A DNA stretch of 64,000 nt from Anaerolineae bacterium (GCA_022071955.1 JAJVIM010000031.1:6582-70581), one strand, 5' to 3'; counted from the stretch's first letter, positions 15,814 through 24,843 are shown. Made by a program: numbers and translations. Notes: generated from the sequence alone by a model not told the origin.

Positions 15814-18800
15814 ATGGCCAGACCGAAACCCGACTCAGATTGGATAGGACGTACGCTTGGCGACCGCTATGAAATTGAAGAATACATCGCTCAGGGCGGT
15901 ATGTCTGCGGTGTACAAAGCCAGCGATCCAAACCTGCGGCGCACTGTCGCGGTAAAAGTTATCCACCAACATCTATCTAATGATCCGCAGTTTGTGCGGC
16001 GCTTTGAACAGGAAGCGGCCGCGGTGGCCAAACTGCGTCACCCCAACATTTTGCAGGTGTACGACTTTAACCATGATGGCCGTACCTATTACATGGTGAT
16101 GGAGTACATCCCCGGCCAAACGCTAAAAGACAAGCTCAAATTGCTGAGCAACGCCAACCAACACCTGCCGCTCAAAGACATTATCAGCATAATGGCCAGC
16201 ATTTGCGAAGCGGTAGCCTACGCTCACGAACAGGGCATGATTCACCGGGACTTAAAGCCGGCTAACGTCATGTTAACTCCGCGCGGCCAGGTTATTTTAA
16301 TGGATTTTGGCGTGGCCAAAATGCTCAGCGGGCAGGACGAAACCGTTACCGGCGCAATTATCGGCACGGCCAAGTATATGTCGCCGGAGCAGGCCCGCGG
16401 CGAACGCCCCGACGGCCGCAGCGATATTTACGCCCTGGGCGTAGTGCTGTACGAGATGGTTGCCGGCCAGCCGCCATTTGACGCCGACACCACCGTGCCC
16501 ATTCTGCTGAAACACGTCAACGAGCCGGTGCCCGATATTCGCAAAATCCAAAAAGACGTGCCCGATGAACTGGTTGAAATTATCGATAAAGCGCTGGCCA
16601 AAAACCCGGACGACCGTTACCAAACGGCGGCGCACATGGCCGTGGCCCTAAAATTATTTAACCGGCTGGGCCAAACCGCTGCCCCCGCCACCGACTCCCA
16701 AAAAACGGTCACCTCAAAGCAAAAGCAGCCAACCGCCCCCTCCGCGGTCTCCTCCGCCGGCGGAAAAATGTCCGCGCTGGCCGCCGCCCCGGCCACCCGG
16801 ATTCTTCAACCGCTGCCAGCCCCAAAACCAAACTTTATGAAATACTGGCTGGCTGCGGGTGCGTTTGTGGTATTGCTGTTTTTAATTGGCGCTGCCGGGT
16901 TTTTGGCCTATTTATTCAGCCCGCTGTCGAGCGGCGCTCAGGCCACGGGCCAGGAAGCTGGCGCAGACCTGCCCTCATCAGAAGGGATGGTGCGCATTAC
17001 CGCCGGCAGCTACACTGTTGGCCTCGATAGGCCGGATAAAGATCACGCCGCCAAACAAACCGTCAATCTAACCGAATTTTGGCTTGACCAGCGCGAAATC
17101 ACCAACGCCCAATACGCCGAATATTTAACCGCAACCGACCAGCCAGCGCCGTCAACCTGGTCTAACGGCCGCTTCCCGGAAGATCAGGGCGATTTTCCGG
17201 TGATGGGCATAACCTGGGATCAGGCCAAAGCCTTTTGTGAATGGAACAAAAAACGCCTGCCCACGGAGGCCGAATGGGAAATTGCCGCCCGCGGTGCAGA
17301 AGATCGGCTTTACCCCTGGGGCGACAACCAGCAGGCGGTGTCTCTGCCCCGCAGCGGCACTTACAAAGTTGGCACCAAACTGACCAACCAGAGTCCGTTT
17401 GGGGTTTTTGATATGGCCGGCAACGTTTGGGAATGGGTCGATCAGCCATACGCCCCGGTGCCAGAAGGCCGGCGGGTGCTGCGCGGCGGCACCAACGATT
17501 TTCTCAAAGATATGGCCTACCGGCTCATCGGCGACCCGGCTGTGGCCACAATGTCCGCTTCGGCGGGGATGCGCTGCGCCGCCGATAAAGTAAATGTTGT
17601 CTCCCACAATGTACTGGCCGAAAATGTTTTGTACGAAGACAGCTTTATCAACCCCGGCAGCGGCTGGCCTATTTTGTCGGAAGGCGCGTTTTTCTACGGC
17701 TATCACCCGCCGGATTTTTACCACGTTGAAGTTGCCACCGCCAACAGCCTCACCGCGGTATCACACCCGCCTAATTTTGATAACGTTACCGTGGTGTCAG
17801 ATATGTTGGTAGACCACACCACCACAGAAAATGGCGACTTTCGCTACGGGCTGGTGCTGCGCCGCACGGCCAACGATCATTACTACGCGTTTACCGTTTC
17901 GCCGCGCCACAGAGAATGGTACATTTTAAAAAGTTCGGCGACGGGGCTGAACGTGCTAAAACAGGGGCCGGTTAACTCGTTGCGGGGGTTGGCGCCGCAC
18001 GGTGTTACCCCGGATAAAACCGATGAACTTCAGGTTGACGCCAACGGCGCTGAGTTTGTGTTCCGGATCAATGGCCAGCCCGTGGCTCAGATTAACGATA
18101 GCGACTATGCCAACGGTGAAGTGGGCTTTTTTGTGCAAACCTTTGACGAAAGCCTGGCCCACGTTCACTACGATAAGTTAACCGTTGAAAAACTCGACAC
18201 CGGCCCGGTGCAGATTACCGACTCATCCACGCTGTACGATGACGAATTTACCGACCCCAACAGCGGCTGGCCCACCGAAGATAAAGAGGGCGAACCGTTT
18301 CGCTTTGGCTACCACCCGCCAGATTACTACCACGTAGAACCCCGAGCTGCCGATACGCACATAACGGTGCCGTTGTCGCAACCCTACCAGGATGTTACCG
18401 TAGAAACCGCGGCCCTGGTAGATCACACCGCCACCGAAACCGGCAATTTCCGCTACGGGTTGATGCTGCGCCGCACCGCCGAGGATAAATTTTACGCGTT
18501 TACCATTTCGCCGCGGCAAAACATGTGGCAGGTGCTCAAAAGCTCGCCGGCCGGCATCACCACGCTGGCCGAAGGCCCAATCTCCGGCCTGCGGGGGCTG
18601 GCCCCGGCCGGCATCACCCCGGATAACACCGACAAACTGCGGGTTGACGCTGTCGGCTCAAAATTTATTTACCAGATTAACAACCAGCCCGTCATTCAGG
18701 TAACCGACGCGGACTATCCCTCCGGTGAGGTTGGTTTTTATGTGGAAAACTTTGACGAAACGCTAAGCCACATCCACTACGAGATGCTGTTGGTAAAAAA

Positions 18801-18849
18801 AGTTGACCCGGCCAAATTAGTTAGTGCGCCAACGCCCCAGGCCAAATAA
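15814..18849 (+). CDS. Ser/Thr protein kinase fused to an FGE/sulfatase-modifying-like domain and two beta-sandwich repeats
   Basis: 1011 residues; GGGGGG lies just upstream of the ATG. The kinase domain (about 20-285) has the Gly loop IAQGGMSAVYKA, VAVKVI lysine, HRDLKPANVML catalytic loop, DFGVAK and MSPEQARGE, so it should be active. A Pro/Ala-rich linker and one membrane segment (about 341-365) follow. Outside the membrane lies an FGE-like fold (about 390-590, TEAEWEIAARG, MAGNVWEWV). Only a single Cys near its end (GMRCAAD) is visible where active FGE needs a cysteine pair, so it is probably a binding rather than a catalytic domain. Two copies of a 200-residue module (about 605-800, 806-1000, each with 'GYHPPDxYHVE' and 'FRYGLxLRRTA') resemble concanavalin-like or DUF1080-type domains. 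The topology suggests a receptor kinase sensing an extracellular glycan or peptide. Confidence 0.9.
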   Translation: MARPKPDSDWIGRTLGDRYEIEEYIAQGGMSAVYKASDPNLRRTVAVKVIHQHLSNDPQFVRRFEQEAAAVAKLRHPNILQVYDFNHDGRTYYMVMEYIPGQTLKDKLKLLSNANQHLPLKDIISIMASICEAVAYAHEQGMIHRDLKPANVMLTPRGQVILMDFGVAKMLSGQDETVTGAIIGTAKYMSPEQARGERPDGRSDIYALGVVLYEMVAGQPPFDADTTVPILLKHVNEPVPDIRKIQKDVPDELVEIIDKALAKNPDDRYQTAAHMAVALKLFNRLGQTAAPATDSQKTVTSKQKQPTAPSAVSSAGGKMSALAAAPATRILQPLPAPKPNFMKYWLAAGAFVVLLFLIGAAGFLAYLFSPLSSGAQATGQEAGADLPSSEGMVRITAGSYTVGLDRPDKDHAAKQTVNLTEFWLDQREITNAQYAEYLTATDQPAPSTWSNGRFPEDQGDFPVMGITWDQAKAFCEWNKKRLPTEAEWEIAARGAEDRLYPWGDNQQAVSLPRSGTYKVGTKLTNQSPFGVFDMAGNVWEWVDQPYAPVPEGRRVLRGGTNDFLKDMAYRLIGDPAVATMSASAGMRCAADKVNVVSHNVLAENVLYEDSFINPGSGWPILSEGAFFYGYHPPDFYHVEVATANSLTAVSHPPNFDNVTVVSDMLVDHTTTENGDFRYGLVLRRTANDHYYAFTVSPRHREWYILKSSATGLNVLKQGPVNSLRGLAPHGVTPDKTDELQVDANGAEFVFRINGQPVAQINDSDYANGEVGFFVQTFDESLAHVHYDKLTVEKLDTGPVQITDSSTLYDDEFTDPNSGWPTEDKEGEPFRFGYHPPDYYHVEPRAADTHITVPLSQPYQDVTVETAALVDHTATETGNFRYGLMLRRTAEDKFYAFTISPRQNMWQVLKSSPAGITTLAEGPISGLRGLAPAGITPDNTDKLRVDAVGSKFIYQINNQPVIQVTDADYPSGEVGFYVENFDETLSHIHYEMLLVKKVDPAKLVSAPTPQAK

Positions 18850-18865
18850 CCCGCCCGCGGCTGCA

Positions 18866-19396
18866 ATGAACCCTGCCATTCTGTTAACCGGCCCGCCCGG
18901 TGTGGGCAAAACTACAGCCATCAAAACCATCGTCGCTCTGCTGGGCGACCGGGCCGGCGGTTTTTACACCCGAGAAATTCGGGCGCAGAGGCGACGCACC
19001 GGTTTTGAAATTGTCACGCTGGAGGGGCATACCGTTTGGCTGGCCAGCCGCAGCCAGGTAGCCACATTCAAAGAAGAAGCCCAGTTGGGCCAGTACCGGG
19101 TCAATTTGCGGGGCATCGACTCATTTGCCGTGCCGGCCCTGCGCCGCGCCGAGGCTGCCGGCCGGGTTGTCATCATCGATGAAATTGGGCCAATGGAGAT
19201 GGCGTCTGAGCTGTTTTGCCAGACGGTGCTGGATATTTTGGCCGGTCCGACAACAGTGGTGGGGACAATTGCCCTGCGGCCCAGCCCATTTGCCGCCAGC
19301 GTGCGCCGCCTGCAACGCGTGCAGGTAATCACCCTCACCCCGGATAACCGAAATCAGATGCCGCAACAGGTATTAGACCGGCTGCTTCTGAATTAA
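18866..19396 (+). CDS. THEP1-family nucleoside-triphosphatase
   Basis: 176 residues from ATG 18866; the 14 codons upstream overlap the previous gene and do not look like this family. Walker A GPPGVGKTT is near the N-terminus, and Walker B VVIIDEIGPMEM lies in the middle, followed by the signature spacing of archaeal/bacterial THEP1 NTPases (ASE..C..V). These enzymes hydrolyse NTPs; their cellular role is not settled. It begins 17 nt after the kinase-fusion stop, so it is probably co-transcribed. The last 4 nt overlap the end of the convergent histidine kinase gene. Confidence 0.85.
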   Translation: MNPAILLTGPPGVGKTTAIKTIVALLGDRAGGFYTREIRAQRRRTGFEIVTLEGHTVWLASRSQVATFKEEAQLGQYRVNLRGIDSFAVPALRRAEAAGRVVIIDEIGPMEMASELFCQTVLDILAGPTTVVGTIALRPSPFAASVRRLQRVQVITLTPDNRNQMPQQVLDRLLLN

Positions 19397-22059
19397 ATTG
19401 AAAACGATTGGAGCAACTGCCGGATGGCGTCAATTTGAAACCCGTTGGCCAACCGGCGCAGCTCTTCAACCAACGGCTGATAGCCCAAATCCTGCTGCTC
19501 CAGCCAGTCTATCCGCTGGTGAATCCCCCGGATATCACCCACCGCCGCCAGTTTCAGCAATTCGGCCAGGTGTTCCTCCGGCAGCGACACGACTTCTGAC
19601 AGCGGCGGGCCAGCCGGCTTGGCGGCCGATTCAACCGTTACTTCCGGCTCGGCGGCGCGGGGCAGCTTTACCTCAAACCAAAAAACGGTGCCCTGCCCTT
19701 CCTGGCTTTTAACCTGCAACTGCCCGCCCATCATTGCCACCAAACTCTGAGAAATTGTTAACCCCAACCCGGCCCCACCTTCGGTAAACTTGTGCTGGGT
19801 TTGATAAAAAGGCTGAAAGATCGATTGTAGATCGGCGGGAGAAATCCCCATGCCGGTATCTTCAATGGAAAAGCGATAAACATCTGGCAGGCCGGCTGCC
19901 GGCTGCACGCTCAGGGTAACGTTGCCCTGAGCGGTAAACTTAATGGCGTTGCCCAGCAAATTGAGCAGCACCTGCCGCAGCCGGCGCTCATCACCAAGCA
20001 CCGCCAACGGCAGCGACGACACCTCGAGCCGGAGCAAAATCTGTTTCTGCTGGGCCTTGATTTGTAGCAGGTCTTGCAGGTGCTGCAAAAAATGGGGCAG
20101 GTTAAATTCGGTGGGCAGCAGCTCAAACCGGCCAGACTCTATCCGGGCCAAATCGAGCACATCATTAATCAGGGTGAGCAAATGCTCACCACTTTGTTCA
20201 ATGACTTGCAGGCCGTAGGCCTGTTTAGGCGTGATGGCCGGCTCTTGTTTGAGCAGATAGGCATAGCCCAAAATACCGTTGAGCGGAGTCCGCAGTTCGT
20301 GGCTCATTGTGGCCAAAAACGCGTTTTTGGCCTGGTTGGCGGCTTCGGCATCCTCTTTGGCCAGCCGCAGCGCCTCAAACAGGCGCACGTTTTCTATGGC
20401 CACAGCGGCCTGCTGAGCCAACCCAATCAAAAAACGGAGGTCGGCCGGCGTAAAATGGCCGGTGCTCGCGTGCCGCCACAAAACAATAACCCCAATGGTT
20501 TCCTGGCGGATTGAAAGCGGCGCAATAATCATTGGGTACAGGTCATCGTCGCTGCCCACATCGGCGTCCCAGGTGCCGTTGATTTTGGATTTATTGCCGG
20601 GATGTTGCGAGGGTTTGTTAATAATCTCGGCCTGGCCGGTTTGCAGCACGTGGCCGGCGAGCGATGAGTCGACATCTGCGGTGATGCCTTCCAGCTCAGC
20701 GGCGTAGTCGCTGGCCACGGTCAGGGCTTGCAGCGTGCGGCCATCGGGCTGAACCAGATAAATGGCGGCATCGCTGGCCTGCAGCAGTTCCCGGGCGCGG
20801 TCGGCAATCCGGCGCAGCACCGTAGTCTGGTCAAGCGTAACAGAAATTTCACGCCCAATTTCTATGAGCGCCGCCAGTTCACTGGCACGCTGGCGGGCGG
20901 TAACCTCGGCCTGTTTGCGCTCGGTGATTTCGTTTTCCAGCTCAATATTTTTTAGTTGATGAATAGCGGCTTCTTTTTTGGCGCTTTCGGTTTCGTGGAT
21001 CACTTGCAGGTTTTTGAGCCGCCGGTCGGCATCCTGGTTAAAAATCAGCGCTCTGATGGCGTGGAATTCTTTAAAGTGCCCCAAAGCCAGCGCCAGGTTA
21101 CCCTGCTGCTCGTACATTTCGGCCAGCAACCGGTGGCATTCGGCTAAATCCAGTTTGGCCTGGGCGTTTTGCAGCAGTGTGAGCGCATGGTGCAGGTGCA
21201 GCAACGCCGGTTGGGGTTGTTTTTGGAGGGTGTACAACCGGCCAATATTGAGCAGAGCCACACCTTTAGTGGCGGCGTAATCGGTATCGCCGGCCAAAAT
21301 TAACACCTGCCGCAGGCAAGCCAGCGCCCGGTCATACTCCTGTTGCTTTAAAAGTATCTGGCCGAGCGTATCCAGAATATACAGTTTACCGTGGCGATCC
21401 CCGCCTATTTCGGCGTAATGCAGCGCTTCCTCGGCACAAGCCAGCGCCCGGCTATACGCTTGCTGCGCCAGATAATCCATGGCCAGGTTATTCAGCACCA
21501 TCGCCTGACCCCCAAAATTTCCTTCGGCCCGGTGAGCTTGCAGGGCCTGGTTGTACACTTTGGCCGCCGCTTGATAGTCGCCGGTTTCGCTGTAAATCAG
21601 GGCGATGTTGTTCAGGGCTTCAGACTCGTTGCCGGTATCACCCTTTGCGCTGGCCGCCTCGTGCTGCCGCCGAAAATAGGTAAGGCTTTCGGCCAGGTGG
21701 CCCAATTGCCAATAAATTCGACCCAGTATTCCAAAAATGTCGGGGAATAGCTGCGCCAGGTTTAATTGAGTGATCTGTGCCAGGGCCATCTGGCCGTGAG
21801 CGAGCGCCTGCTGATTATTACCCCGCCGAAAATGCAGTTCGGCCAGGTTGCAGTAGTGATACGCTTCACCCACCGGGTAGGGGTTTGCCTCTAACAACTG
21901 GTCAACCTGCTGGGTAAAAGCAAAAGCACGGGCCAGGTCAACCCGGCGCATTTCCCAGGCCAGGTCGTTTAACGCATCGATCCTGGCCAACGGGTCAGCC
22001 GGAGGGTCTTGCTCAAGGGTCAGTAATTTGCTTTCCAGCGTTTGGATTTTATGGCTCAT
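19393..22059 (-). CDS. Cytoplasmic TPR-GAF histidine kinase
   Basis: 888 residues with no signal peptide or membrane segment. Residues 1-350 are tetratricopeptide repeats (for example ALNNIALIYSETGDYQAAAK), then a coiled-coil linker at about 355-395. A GAF domain lies at about 400-555, and HisKA (FLATMSHELRTPLNGILGYA, phospho-acceptor His) at about 575-640. The HATPase has RQVLLNLLGNAIKFT, IEDTGMGIS and GAGLGLTIS. A helical tail of about 80 residues is like that following the kinase core in many BarA-type kinases. No receiver is attached and no partner regulator gene is adjacent. TPR sensing suggests control by a protein partner. Its start lies 110 bp from the four-palindrome array, which probably helps regulate it. 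Confidence 0.9.
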   Translation of the reverse strand: MSHKIQTLESKLLTLEQDPPADPLARIDALNDLAWEMRRVDLARAFAFTQQVDQLLEANPYPVGEAYHYCNLAELHFRRGNNQQALAHGQMALAQITQLNLAQLFPDIFGILGRIYWQLGHLAESLTYFRRQHEAASAKGDTGNESEALNNIALIYSETGDYQAAAKVYNQALQAHRAEGNFGGQAMVLNNLAMDYLAQQAYSRALACAEEALHYAEIGGDRHGKLYILDTLGQILLKQQEYDRALACLRQVLILAGDTDYAATKGVALLNIGRLYTLQKQPQPALLHLHHALTLLQNAQAKLDLAECHRLLAEMYEQQGNLALALGHFKEFHAIRALIFNQDADRRLKNLQVIHETESAKKEAAIHQLKNIELENEITERKQAEVTARQRASELAALIEIGREISVTLDQTTVLRRIADRARELLQASDAAIYLVQPDGRTLQALTVASDYAAELEGITADVDSSLAGHVLQTGQAEIINKPSQHPGNKSKINGTWDADVGSDDDLYPMIIAPLSIRQETIGVIVLWRHASTGHFTPADLRFLIGLAQQAAVAIENVRLFEALRLAKEDAEAANQAKNAFLATMSHELRTPLNGILGYAYLLKQEPAITPKQAYGLQVIEQSGEHLLTLINDVLDLARIESGRFELLPTEFNLPHFLQHLQDLLQIKAQQKQILLRLEVSSLPLAVLGDERRLRQVLLNLLGNAIKFTAQGNVTLSVQPAAGLPDVYRFSIEDTGMGISPADLQSIFQPFYQTQHKFTEGGAGLGLTISQSLVAMMGGQLQVKSQEGQGTVFWFEVKLPRAAEPEVTVESAAKPAGPPLSEVVSLPEEHLAELLKLAAVGDIRGIHQRIDWLEQQDLGYQPLVEELRRLANGFQIDAIRQLLQSFSI

Positions 22060-22168
22060 TCCAGATTACCTGATTACACACTCAAAGGCAGCGCCAAACG
22101 GCCCAGCGCACACATTATGCTGATTAATAATCAAATTGGCAATCTATTGTTTCGCCGGCAAAAACAAA

Positions 22169-22251
22169 TTATAACTCAGTTATAAAGTGATTATGACTGA
22201 GTTATAATCTGCTTATAACTGAGTTATAAATCCATTATGACAGTGTTATAA
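22169..22251. promoter_or_regulatory. Array of four 17-bp palindromes at exact 22-bp spacing
   Basis: Units start at 22169, 22191, 22213 and 22235. Each is an imperfect palindrome of consensus TTATRACTSAGTTATAA (the last, TTATGACAGTGTTATAA, is most diverged). The 5-bp spacers differ in sequence while the 22-bp period is exact, about two DNA turns, so proteins bound to each site would lie on one face of the helix. It lies between the divergent TPR histidine kinase (start 22059) and alanine dehydrogenase genes (start 22525). It looks like a cooperative operator array for an unknown dimeric regulator; a replication-iteron role is less likely here. Confidence 0.75.
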
Positions 22252-22336
22252 ATTATCCCTGCGCCGGCGCAGCGATCCCACATCGGCAGGTTGTGCGCTG
22301 CAATGTAACGTGTTATTCTACAATTCAGCATTGGGC

Positions 22337-22490
22337 CTTAGTACAGGAATGCAGAAGTTCGTTCCGAGATAGGAATGTACCGCGTAGGGGCGAAGCCACT
22401 CGGAAAGATGGTATGCTGCAAGATTATCTGCCTTCCGAGTGGCCTCGCCCCTACAAAACCCGGAATTAATTAACGCATTTCTGTACTTAG
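22337..22490. repeat. Nested palindromic MITE-like element upstream of ald
   Basis: Outer arms CTTAGTACAGGAATGC (22337-22352) and its inverse (22475-22490) match at 14 of 16 positions. Inner arms (22384-22405 and 22433-22454) match at 21 of 22 and begin with GTAGGGGCG. The 154-bp unit can fold into one long interrupted hairpin and encodes nothing convincing. The GTAGGGGCG core is shared with three 28-nt palindromes elsewhere in the window. Its right end is about 20 bp from the alanine dehydrogenase ribosome site, so it may affect that transcript. Confidence 0.65.
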
Positions 22491-22524
22491 TCAATTTAGC
22501 TATCACTTACAGGAGGACTTGGTT

Positions 22525-23640
22525 ATGATTGTTGGCATCTTAAAAGAAATTAAGGTTGCAGAAAACCGGGTTTGTATGACCCCCGCCGGTGTTGAAGTGC
22601 TGACTCAAAATGGTCACACGGTGCTGGTTGAAAAAAATGCCGGCCGGGGCAGCGGCTTTGAAGACGCGGATTACACCGCCCACGGCGCGGAAATTGTAGC
22701 TACCCCCACCGAAATCTTTAACCGGGCCGACATGGTGATGCACGTTAAAGAACCGCAGCCCACTGAATACGGCCTCATTCGCCCCGGCCAGATTGTATTC
22801 ACCTACCTGCATTTGGCCGCCGAAGAAGAACTAACCCACGCCCTCATCAAATCCAACGCGGTGTGCATTGCCTACGAAACCATCCAAAAGGCCGATGGCT
22901 CGCTGCCGCTGCTCACCCCCATGAGCGAAGTGGCCGGCCGGATGGCTACCCAGCAGGGAGCCAAATATCTGGAAATGGCCCAGGGCGGCCACGGCGTTTT
23001 GCTGGGCGGCGTGCCCGGGGTAGACCCCGGCACGGTGCTGGTGATTGGCGGCGGCGTGGTGGGCATCAACGCCGCCAAAATGGCCTGCGGCTTGGGGGCC
23101 AAGGTTTATATTCTGGATAAAAGCCTGGAACGGCTGCGCTACCTGAGCGACGTAATGCCCAGCAACTGCTTCCCGCTGATGTCCAGCCCGGCCACCATTC
23201 GCAAGCTGGTTAAAGAAGCCGATGTCGTTATTGGCGCGGTGCTGGTGGCCGGCGCCAAAGCGCCCCGGCTGGTGACCCGTGAAATGCTGAAAACTATGAA
23301 AAAGGGCGCGGTGCTGGTTGATGTGGCCATCGATCAGGGCGGCTGTTTTGAAACCTCGCACCCCACCACCCACACCGACCCCATTTTCACCATCGATGGC
23401 GTGGTCCATTATTGCGTGGCCAATATGCCCGGCGCGGTGGCCAAAACCTCTACCATCGCTCTCACCAACGCCACCCTGCCCTATGCCCTGGAAATTGCCA
23501 ACAAAGGCTGGAAAAAGGCCATGCAAGACAGCAACGAGATCAAACTTGGGGCTAACATTATCAACGGCAAGGTCACTTACAAAGCTGTTGCCGCCGCCTT
23601 TGACCTGGCCTACACGCCCACCGATGAGTTTTTGCAATAG
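22525..23640 (+). CDS. ald: Alanine dehydrogenase, copy 1
   Basis: 371 residues from ATG 22525, set by AGGAGG at 22511-22516 (8-nt spacing). A TTG two codons earlier is less likely. The enzyme interconverts L-alanine and pyruvate plus ammonia with NAD. Key features are present: catalytic Lys in HVKEPQP, His in YLHLAA, the NAD-binding glycines in VLVIGGGVVGINAA, and Asp in VDVAIDQGG. The length is typical of hexameric alanine dehydrogenases. It is followed after 35 bp by a second, closely similar gene. Upstream lie a palindromic element and the four-palindrome array. It could serve alanine catabolism or reductive alanine formation. Confidence 0.93.
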   Translation: MIVGILKEIKVAENRVCMTPAGVEVLTQNGHTVLVEKNAGRGSGFEDADYTAHGAEIVATPTEIFNRADMVMHVKEPQPTEYGLIRPGQIVFTYLHLAAEEELTHALIKSNAVCIAYETIQKADGSLPLLTPMSEVAGRMATQQGAKYLEMAQGGHGVLLGGVPGVDPGTVLVIGGGVVGINAAKMACGLGAKVYILDKSLERLRYLSDVMPSNCFPLMSSPATIRKLVKEADVVIGAVLVAGAKAPRLVTREMLKTMKKGAVLVDVAIDQGGCFETSHPTTHTDPIFTIDGVVHYCVANMPGAVAKTSTIALTNATLPYALEIANKGWKKAMQDSNEIKLGANIINGKVTYKAVAAAFDLAYTPTDEFLQ

Positions 23641-23675
23641 CAGATTAACATCACGGATTACAAGGGGGTGAACTG

Positions 23676-24788
23676 ATGATAATCGGAATTTTGAAAGAAA
23701 CCAAGGTCGATGAAAACCGGGTGGCCATCACCCCGGAAGGGGCTGAAATAGCGATGAACCACGGCCACACGGTGCTGGTTGAAAACGACGCGGGCGTGGG
23801 CAGCGGCCTGGAAAACGTCGATTACACCGCCCACGGCGCAGAGATTGTGGCCGGCCCCACCGAGATTTTTGCCCGGGCCGATATGATTTTGCGGGTGAAA
23901 GAGCCGCAGCCGGCCGAATACCGCGCCCTGCGCGACGGGCAGGTCTATTTCTCTTACCTGCACCTGGCTGCCTCCGCCGAGGTGACCCAGGCGCTCATCA
24001 AATCCAACGCAGTCTGCATTGCCTACGAAACCATCCAAAAAGCCGATGGCTCGCTGCCGCTGCTCATCCCCATGAGCGAAATTGCCGGGCAAATGGCGGT
24101 GCAGGAAGGGGCCAAATATCTGGAAATGGCCCAGGGCGGCGACGGTGTGCTGCTGGGCGGCGTGCCGGGCGTCGATCCGGGCATTGTGGTGATCATCGGC
24201 GGCGGAGTGGTAGGCATTAACGCCGCCAAACGCGCCTGCGGGCTGGGGGCAAAGGTCTATATTTTAGACATCAACCTGGACCGGCTGCGCTACCTGAGCG
24301 ACGTGATGCCCAACAACTGCTTCACGGTGATGTCCAGCCCGTCAACCCTGCGGGCGCTTGTTAAAAAAGCCGATGTCGTCATCGGCGCGGTGCTGATTCC
24401 CGGCAGCCCCACGCCCAAACTGGTCACCCGCAATATGGTCAAATCGATGAAACGCGGCGCGGTGCTCATTGACGTATCCATCGATCAGGGCGGCTGCTTT
24501 GAAACCTCGCACGAAACCACCCACGCCCGGCCCATTTATGTGGTCGATGAGGTGGTGCATTACGCGGTCAGCAATATGCCGGGCGCGGTACCCAGAACCG
24601 CCACGATGGCTCTCACCAACGCCACCCTGCCTTACGTGCTGCACATCGCCGCCAACGGCTGGCAGCAGGCCATGCGCGATAACCCCGACATCAAATTTGG
24701 GGCGAACGTGGTCAAAGGCAAAGTCACCTACAAAGGCGTCGCCGATGCCTTTGGGTTGGCCTACACCCCCATTGAGCAATTACTGTAG
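23676..24788 (+). CDS. ald: Alanine dehydrogenase, copy 2 (tandem paralogue)
   Basis: 370 residues; AGGGGGTG precedes the ATG. It has the same catalytic set as copy 1 (RVKEPQP, YLHLAA, IIGGGVVGINAA, SIDQGG) and is by eye roughly three-quarters identical, including near-identical DNA around the AYETIQKADGSLPLL segment. Substitutions cluster in the N-terminal domain and near the cofactor-binding edge (INLDRLRYLS versus KSLERLRYLS). It is a tandem duplicate retained intact, so possible outcomes are a hetero-oligomer or different cofactor or substrate preference. Co-transcribed with copy 1 and followed by a strong terminator-like hairpin. Confidence 0.92.
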   Translation: MIIGILKETKVDENRVAITPEGAEIAMNHGHTVLVENDAGVGSGLENVDYTAHGAEIVAGPTEIFARADMILRVKEPQPAEYRALRDGQVYFSYLHLAASAEVTQALIKSNAVCIAYETIQKADGSLPLLIPMSEIAGQMAVQEGAKYLEMAQGGDGVLLGGVPGVDPGIVVIIGGGVVGINAAKRACGLGAKVYILDINLDRLRYLSDVMPNNCFTVMSSPSTLRALVKKADVVIGAVLIPGSPTPKLVTRNMVKSMKRGAVLIDVSIDQGGCFETSHETTHARPIYVVDEVVHYAVSNMPGAVPRTATMALTNATLPYVLHIAANGWQQAMRDNPDIKFGANVVKGKVTYKGVADAFGLAYTPIEQLL

Positions 24789-24808
24789 CCGCAGCTTTAA
24801 CCGGCCCC

Positions 24809-24843
24809 GTGAGTCTTGGGCAACGACGTTGCCCAAGACTCAC
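24809..24843. terminator. Long perfect hairpin after the ald pair
   Basis: GTGAGTCTTGGGCAAC and its exact inverse form a 16-bp stem about 20 bp after the second ald stop. A T-run lies about 15 bp beyond (from 24861) rather than immediately next to the stem, so it may act as a terminator or a 3' stabilising structure. Confidence 0.6.

Noticed and set aside
15814..18849. Active formylglycine-generating enzyme for sulfatases
   Set aside because: The cysteine pair needed for catalysis is not visible and no sulfatase gene is nearby; the domain is more likely for binding.
22169..22251. CRISPR array
   Set aside because: Units are 17 bp with 5-bp spacers, far too short for CRISPR, and no cas gene is present.
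22169..22251. Replication origin iterons
   Set aside because: No DnaA boxes, dnaA, repA or parAB nearby; the position between divergent genes fits an operator better.
22318..22506. 62-codon minus-strand frame upstream of ald
   Set aside because: Made entirely of the palindromic element 22337-22490; no ribosome site and no homology pattern.
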